The notes beneath the pieces are model-generated. The model made no database searches, was not told the origin of the DNA, and worked only from the letters and a program-made list of their open reading frames with translations. A stretch of 64,000 nt of DNA from JBCBGF01 sp039193455. GTDB lineage: Bacteria; Pseudomonadota; Alphaproteobacteria; Rhodobacterales; Rhodobacteraceae. The first letter of the stretch is position 1; each line of letters starts with the position of its first letter. The stretch spans positions 248,001 through 312,000 of the forward strand of contig JBCCWO010000001.1 in the NCBI GenBank assembly GCA_039193455.1. The letters are read 5' to 3'. The translations under genes were made by a program, and so were the position numbers. Shown one piece after another: positions 59,540-64,000 of this stretch.

Positions 59540-60755
59540 CCGGCTGTCGCGGCCCGAGTTTGTCGCCCTGATGGCGATGCTTTTTGCGACGGTGGCCTTT
59601 GCCATCGACGCCATGCTGCCCGCCATGCCCGAGATCGCGGCCGAAGTGTCGCCCGAGGCGCCGAACCGGGCACAGTTGATCATCACCAGTTTTGTTCTGG
59701 GCATGGGGGTCGGTACGATGTTCACCGGCCCCTTGTCAGACGCCTTCGGGCGCAGGCCGGTAATCCTGGCGGGCGCCGCGCTCTACATCGCCGGATCTGC
59801 GATGGCCTGGGTCGCTCAGTCTTTGGAACTGCTCCTCGCCGCGCGGGTGTTGCAGGGCCTCGGCGCAGCGGGCCCGCGTGTGGTCGCGCTTGCCATCATT
59901 CGCGATCTCTACGAGGGGCGGACCATGGCGCAGTTGATCAGCTTTGTGATGCTGGTCTTCACGCTGATTCCGGCGGTCGCACCGGCAATGAGCGCCGGGA
60001 TCATTGCCGTGGCCGGGTGGCGGGCGATCTTTCTGGCCTTTATCCTGTTTTCCGTGATCTCGGTGCTTTGGCTGGTCCTGCGTCAGCGCGAAACGCTGGA
60101 GGTTGCCGACCGCCGTCCGTTTCGGCTGGCCGTGTTGGCGGATGGGATATCCCAGGTATGTGCCAACCGGCAGGTTGCGCTGACCATGGCGGTTCTGTCC
60201 TTGACCTTTGGGATGCTCTTCACCGTTCTGGCCAGCACACAGCCGGTTTTTGACATCACCTTTGGCCGCGCGGCGACGTTTCACTGGTGGTTTGCGCTGA
60301 TCGCGGTGCTGTCGGCCAGCGGAAGCATCCTGAACGCCGCCATCGTCGTCCGTCTTGGCATGCGGCGGGTCGTGAAGATCTCACTTTTGTCACAGATCCT
60401 CTTTTCCGCGGCGATGGCCGGGCTCATCTTTAGCGACCACATTACCGGGGACGCGCAGTTCTACGTCTATGTGGTCTGGACGACGGGGGTTTTTCTAATG
60501 GCCGGTCTCACCATCGGGAACCTCAACGCGCTCGCCATGGCACCGATGGGCCATCTGGCGGGGATGACCGCCTCAATCGTCGGATCGGTGGCCACGGTCT
60601 GTGCGGTGATCATCGCGGTTCCGATCGGATTGGCCTTTGACGGCACGCCCCGCGCTCTTGTTCTCGGTGTGTTGATTTGTGCGTTGGTCGGATTTCTGAT
60701 CACACGGCTCCTGGACGATGTAACGCCAGACGCGATTGAGGAGACCAACGCATGA
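59532..60755 (+). CDS. Bcr/CflA-type MFS multidrug efflux transporter
   Basis: A 407-residue protein with 12 helices and the DHA1 motif GPLSDAFGRRPVILAG between helices 2 and 3, then RVLQGLGAAGPRVVALAIIRDLYEG, typical of Bcr/CflA. The ATG at 59532 overlaps the preceding gene by 8 bp. Role: proton-driven export of drugs or an operon-specific product. Confidence 0.9.
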   Translation: MPDRLSRPEFVALMAMLFATVAFAIDAMLPAMPEIAAEVSPEAPNRAQLIITSFVLGMGVGTMFTGPLSDAFGRRPVILAGAALYIAGSAMAWVAQSLELLLAARVLQGLGAAGPRVVALAIIRDLYEGRTMAQLISFVMLVFTLIPAVAPAMSAGIIAVAGWRAIFLAFILFSVISVLWLVLRQRETLEVADRRPFRLAVLADGISQVCANRQVALTMAVLSLTFGMLFTVLASTQPVFDITFGRAATFHWWFALIAVLSASGSILNAAIVVRLGMRRVVKISLLSQILFSAAMAGLIFSDHITGDAQFYVYVVWTTGVFLMAGLTIGNLNALAMAPMGHLAGMTASIVGSVATVCAVIIAVPIGLAFDGTPRALVLGVLICALVGFLITRLLDDVTPDAIEETNA

Positions 60756-61312
60756 AAGACGAATTCACCCCCGCCGTGCTGATGCCCCGGCAAAAGACAC
60801 CCGGTCTGACGGTGCCCCTGCTGGGCGGCGGCACCTTCGATCTGGCGTCCGAGACGGCAGAGCGCGGGACCATCGTGTGCTTTTACCGCGGACTGCACTG
60901 TCCGATCTGTGCGACCTATCTGAAGGAACTCGTCCGGCTGACACCCGATTTTGCCGAGCGTGGGATTGCGACCGTGGCGATTTCGTCAGATGGCGAAGAG
61001 CGCGCGCAGGGGATGGCCGACAAGGTGGGCCCCGGCGATCTACGGATCGGGTATGACCTGGGGCTTGCGAAGGCGCGGGAATGGGGGCTTTACATCTCAA
61101 CCTCGCGTGGCCTGACCTCTATCGGGATCGAAGAGCCTGCGCTCTTCTCTGAGCCTGGGCTGTTTCTGATTAATCCTGATCAGACGCTCTATTACATGAG
61201 CGTGCAAACCATGCCCTTCGTGCGTCCGCATTTCTCGGAACTGCTTGGCGCCGTCGATTTCGCGATTGAAAAAAGCTACCCCGCACGCGGGGAGTTTGGT
61301 GGGGCGGTCTAA
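60752..61312 (+). CDS. Peroxiredoxin-like (AhpC/TSA) protein
   Basis: A 186-residue thioredoxin-fold protein with Cys50 and Cys53 in YRGLHCPICATYLKEL. This CxxC arrangement differs from the TxxC of typical 2-Cys peroxiredoxins and marks the AhpC/TSA-like oxidoreductase subgroup. Coupled by 4 bp to the efflux gene; probably deals with thiol or peroxide stress linked to the operon. Confidence 0.86.
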   Translation: MKDEFTPAVLMPRQKTPGLTVPLLGGGTFDLASETAERGTIVCFYRGLHCPICATYLKELVRLTPDFAERGIATVAISSDGEERAQGMADKVGPGDLRIGYDLGLAKAREWGLYISTSRGLTSIGIEEPALFSEPGLFLINPDQTLYYMSVQTMPFVRPHFSELLGAVDFAIEKSYPARGEFGGAV

Positions 61313-61331
61313 GGCTCCGGAACACCTTGAT

Positions 61332-61352
61332 CCCCTCCCCTAGCGGGAGGGG
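61332..61352. terminator. Stem-loop between convergent genes
   Basis: CCCCTCCC (61332-61339), loop CTAGC, GGGAGGGG (61345-61352). The hairpin is strong but the T tract is poor, so it may act as a bidirectional pause or mRNA-end stabiliser for the peroxiredoxin operon and mfd. Confidence 0.5.
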
Positions 61353-61363
61353 GTCGGGGTTTC

Positions 61364-64000
61364 TCAGGCCGGTGCAGACGCCTTTGCTTTCGCCGCCAGA
61401 TCCCGCGCAATGCCAAACGCGCCCTTGATCTTGTCGCTGTCCCGCTTCCAATCGCGGCGCACGATGATCTTGTTGTCCTTCACCTTGGCCATGCCGCGCT
61501 GATCCTGGATAAACTCCACCAGACCCTGGGGATTGGCGAACTTGTCGTTGTGGAACTGGATCGTCGCGCCCTTCGGCCCGCCATCCAGACGCGCGATGCC
61601 TGCCTTCTTGCACTCGGCCTTGATGCGCACGACCAGAAGCAGCGTGTTCACCTCTTTCGGCAGTTTGCCAAACCGGTCGATCAACTCTGCGGCGAAACCT
61701 TCCAGCTCGACCTTCGTGTGCAGGCCCGACAAGCGCCGGTAAAGCCCGAGCCGCACGTCGAGATCGGGGACGTAGGTTTCGGGGATCAGGACCGGAACGC
61801 CCAGGTTGATCGTCGGCGCCCACTGGCCATCGTCGTCAACCAGCCCCTCCAACTCGCCCGCCCGGATCTTGGCAATCGCCTCTTCAAGCATCGACTGGTA
61901 CAACTCATAGCCCACTTCGCGGACCTGGCCTGACTGTTCCTCACCCAAGAGGTTGCCGGCGCCGCGGATATCAAGGTCCTGGCTGGCCAGCGTGAACCCG
62001 GCCCCAAGGCTGTCGAGCGAACCCAGCACCCGCAGCCGCTTCTCGGCCGTGGGCGTCAGCTTGGCCCGTGGTTTGGTGGTCAGATAGGCGTAGGCGCGGG
62101 TCTTGGCGCGGCCCACCCGACCGCGGATCTGATAGAGCTGTGCCAGGCCGAACATGTCTGCGCGATGAATGATCATCGTGTTCGCAGTGGGAATATCGAG
62201 CCCGGATTCGATAATCGTCGTGGCCAAAAGCACATCGTACTTGCCGTCGTAGAATGCATTCATCCGATCATCGAGCTCGCCCGCCGCCATCTGACCGTGG
62301 GCCACGACGAACTTCACCTCGGGCACTTCTTCGCGCAGGAATGCCTCCATCTCGGGCAGGTCGGCGATGCGCGGGACGACAAAGAAGGACTGCCCTCCGC
62401 GATAGTGCTCGCGCAACAGGGCCTCGCGGATCGTCACGGTGTCAAACTCGCTGACATAGGTGCGGATGGCCAGGCGGTCGACCGGCGGGGTGCCGATGAT
62501 CGACAGATCCCGCACACCGGTGAGCGACAGCTGCAGCGTGCGTGGGATCGGCGTGGCCGTCAGCGTCAGCACATGCACATCGGTGCGCAGCTGTTTCAGG
62601 CGTTCCTTGTGGGCGACGCCGAAATGCTGTTCTTCATCAATGATCAGCAGGCCAAGGTCCTGAAAACGCACCTGTTTGGCAAGCACTGCGTGGGTCCCGA
62701 TGACAATGTCCACGGTTCCGCGTGCCAGGCCGTCGCGTGTCTCTTGCGCCTCTTTGGCCGAGACAAAGCGCGACAGCTGCCGCACCTCAACCGGGAAGCC
62801 GCGAAAACGCTCGGCAAAGCTTTTGTAGTGCTGGCGCGCGAGCAAGGTGGTCGGCGCGATGACCGCGACCTGCACACCGGTCAACGCGGCAGCAAAGGCC
62901 GCGCGCATGGCCACCTCGGTTTTGCCAAAGCCAACGTCGCCGCAGACCAGCCGGTCCATCGGCGTGCCCGAGATCAGATCCTCAAGCACCTCTTCAATCG
63001 CTTTCAGCTGATCGTCGGTTTCCTGATAGGGAAAGCGCGCGCAAAACGCCTCCCACATGCCGTCGGGCGGCGACAGGATCCGGCCCTTGCGCAGATGCCG
63101 CTCGGCTGCGACGCGGATCAACCTGTCGGCAATCTCGCGGATGCGTTCCTTGAGCTTGGCTTTCTTCGACTGCCAGGCACCGCCGCCCAACTTGTCGAGC
63201 AACCCCTCCTCATGGCCAAACCGGCTGAGCAATTCGATGTTCTCGACCGGCAGATACAGCCGATCCCCACCGGCATATTCCAAGAGCAGGCATTCATGCG
63301 CTGCGCCGAGGGCGGTCACCACCTCAAGGCCCAAATAGCGGCCCACACCGTGGTCGACATGAACGATCAGGTCGCCGGGGCTCAGTGTCTGATGCTCGGT
63401 CAGGAAGTTTTCGGCCCGCCGCTTGCGGCGCGGGGCGCGGATCAGCCGGTCGCCCAGGACGTCCTGTTCCGAAATGATGGTGAGCCCGCGTCCGGCATAC
63501 CCGTGTTCGAGCGCCCAGACGATGAGGAAAAGCCCCCCTGCCCCCTCGGGCACCGCGCGCAGGTCTTGGATGGGTTTGGCGTCCGCCAGGCCCTGATCCT
63601 CCAAGAGCCCCTGCAACCGCTCGCGCGCACCGTCCGAATAGCTGGCGATCACCACATGGCTGTCGGCGCGCCGTGCCTGAATATGCTCGGCCAAGGCGCC
63701 GAACAGACTGATCTGTTCCTGCTGACGCTCCGGTGCAAAGTCGCGCCCGATACGCCCGCCGAGGTCGATCACGCCGGGGCCTGTCGGCTGTGGCAAGGCC
63801 CCCAGTTGCAGCACCCGATGCCCCGCAACGGCCCCGTCCCAACCCGCCGGGTCCAGGTACAAAAGCGCCGGGGGCGCGGGTTTATAGACCGTGTCGTGCC
63901 GCGAGCGTGCGGCCAAAGCCTCGCGCCGGGCATCGTATTGATCTTCGATCGTCTCCCACCGGGACAGGCGCTGCGGCGTGACCTGTTCGTCCAGAACCAC
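61364..64000 (-). CDS. mfd: Transcription-repair coupling factor Mfd, 5' end outside window
   Basis: 878 C-terminal residues of a protein usually about 1150 long. It removes stalled RNA polymerase and recruits UvrA. Visible regions: end of the UvrB-like N-terminal part, the RNA-polymerase-interacting module (GDLIVHVDHGVGRYLGLEVVTA, YAGGDRLYLPVENIELLSRF), the RecG-like motor (Walker A CGDVGFGKTEVA, IIDEEQHFG, TLTATPIPRTL, ATTIIESGLDIPTANTMII, RGRVGRAKTRAYAY) and the C-terminal D7 domain. The start lies beyond 64000. Confidence 0.97.
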   Translation of the reverse strand: MVLDEQVTPQRLSRWETIEDQYDARREALAARSRHDTVYKPAPPALLYLDPAGWDGAVAGHRVLQLGALPQPTGPGVIDLGGRIGRDFAPERQQEQISLFGALAEHIQARRADSHVVIASYSDGARERLQGLLEDQGLADAKPIQDLRAVPEGAGGLFLIVWALEHGYAGRGLTIISEQDVLGDRLIRAPRRKRRAENFLTEHQTLSPGDLIVHVDHGVGRYLGLEVVTALGAAHECLLLEYAGGDRLYLPVENIELLSRFGHEEGLLDKLGGGAWQSKKAKLKERIREIADRLIRVAAERHLRKGRILSPPDGMWEAFCARFPYQETDDQLKAIEEVLEDLISGTPMDRLVCGDVGFGKTEVAMRAAFAAALTGVQVAVIAPTTLLARQHYKSFAERFRGFPVEVRQLSRFVSAKEAQETRDGLARGTVDIVIGTHAVLAKQVRFQDLGLLIIDEEQHFGVAHKERLKQLRTDVHVLTLTATPIPRTLQLSLTGVRDLSIIGTPPVDRLAIRTYVSEFDTVTIREALLREHYRGGQSFFVVPRIADLPEMEAFLREEVPEVKFVVAHGQMAAGELDDRMNAFYDGKYDVLLATTIIESGLDIPTANTMIIHRADMFGLAQLYQIRGRVGRAKTRAYAYLTTKPRAKLTPTAEKRLRVLGSLDSLGAGFTLASQDLDIRGAGNLLGEEQSGQVREVGYELYQSMLEEAIAKIRAGELEGLVDDDGQWAPTINLGVPVLIPETYVPDLDVRLGLYRRLSGLHTKVELEGFAAELIDRFGKLPKEVNTLLLVVRIKAECKKAGIARLDGGPKGATIQFHNDKFANPQGLVEFIQDQRGMAKVKDNKIIVRRDWKRDSDKIKGAFGIARDLAAKAKASAPA

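Noticed and set aside
61332..61352. Strong unidirectional terminator for mfd
   Set aside because: The hairpin is good but neither side has a real T run, so I list it only as a low-confidence stem-loop.
1..64000. CRISPR array or CRISPR-associated genes
   Set aside because: No regularly spaced direct repeats and no Cas-like protein among the frames read.

Overview
The window looks like chromosomal DNA of an alphaproteobacterium of the Rhodobacterales (Roseobacter/Rhodobacter group). The evidence is high GC, a ChpT-type phosphotransferase, OlsB/OlsA, an L21 protein with the C-terminal extension I associate with this order, frequent 4-bp start/stop overlaps, and many TRAP/tripartite-type solute receptors. 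No plasmid or phage replication gene is visible.

Layout. (1) 1-9284 is an accessory catabolic cluster: a TctC-type receptor, an orphan DctP-like receptor, a zinc alcohol dehydrogenase, a DapA-family lyase, a decayed tctC-tctB-tctA remnant, a TauE/SafE permease, a b-type cytochrome, a 2-hydroxyacid dehydrogenase and an LVIVD-repeat protein. Two promoters inside it carry the same ATTATCGATAAT palindrome, so the two halves are probably one regulon. The cluster ends at the 3' side of a tRNA-Ser(CGA). (2) 9813-31400 is core genome plus a small ECF42-type sigma module: rplU-rpmA, three acetyltransferase domains, obgE, proB, proA, chpT, olsB-olsA, trmJ, ctaA, a carboxypeptidase, the transglutaminase/alpha-E/ATP-grasp trio, and tetR-ppk2. 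(3) 31415-42743 holds a hydrolase, metA (with Glu111, predicting acetyl-CoA use), a P-loop ATPase, two DMT transporters, a FadL-like porin, a YdcF protein, guaA, a Hint protein and an mttB homologue. (4) 42840-44998 holds an isolated phage-type lysis cassette directly followed by a sequence that reads as the chromosome dimer resolution site dif. (5) 45131-64000 holds aroQ, a LuxR solo, tsf and rpsB, psuK-psuG, a patatin, 3-hydroxybutyrate dehydrogenase, a YejA-type receptor, an aquaporin, an acyl-CoA-ligase/DsbA/efflux/peroxiredoxin operon and most of mfd.

The strongest large-scale signal is that the window appears to span the replication terminus. A dif-like site lies at 44971-44998. The GGGCAGGG octamers I found read rightward to its left and leftward to its right, and rplU-rpmA on one side and rpsB-tsf on the other both point towards it. 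The most likely undescribed biology is the palindrome-controlled cytochrome b/hydroxyacid dehydrogenase/LVIVD operon and the lysis cassette beside dif.
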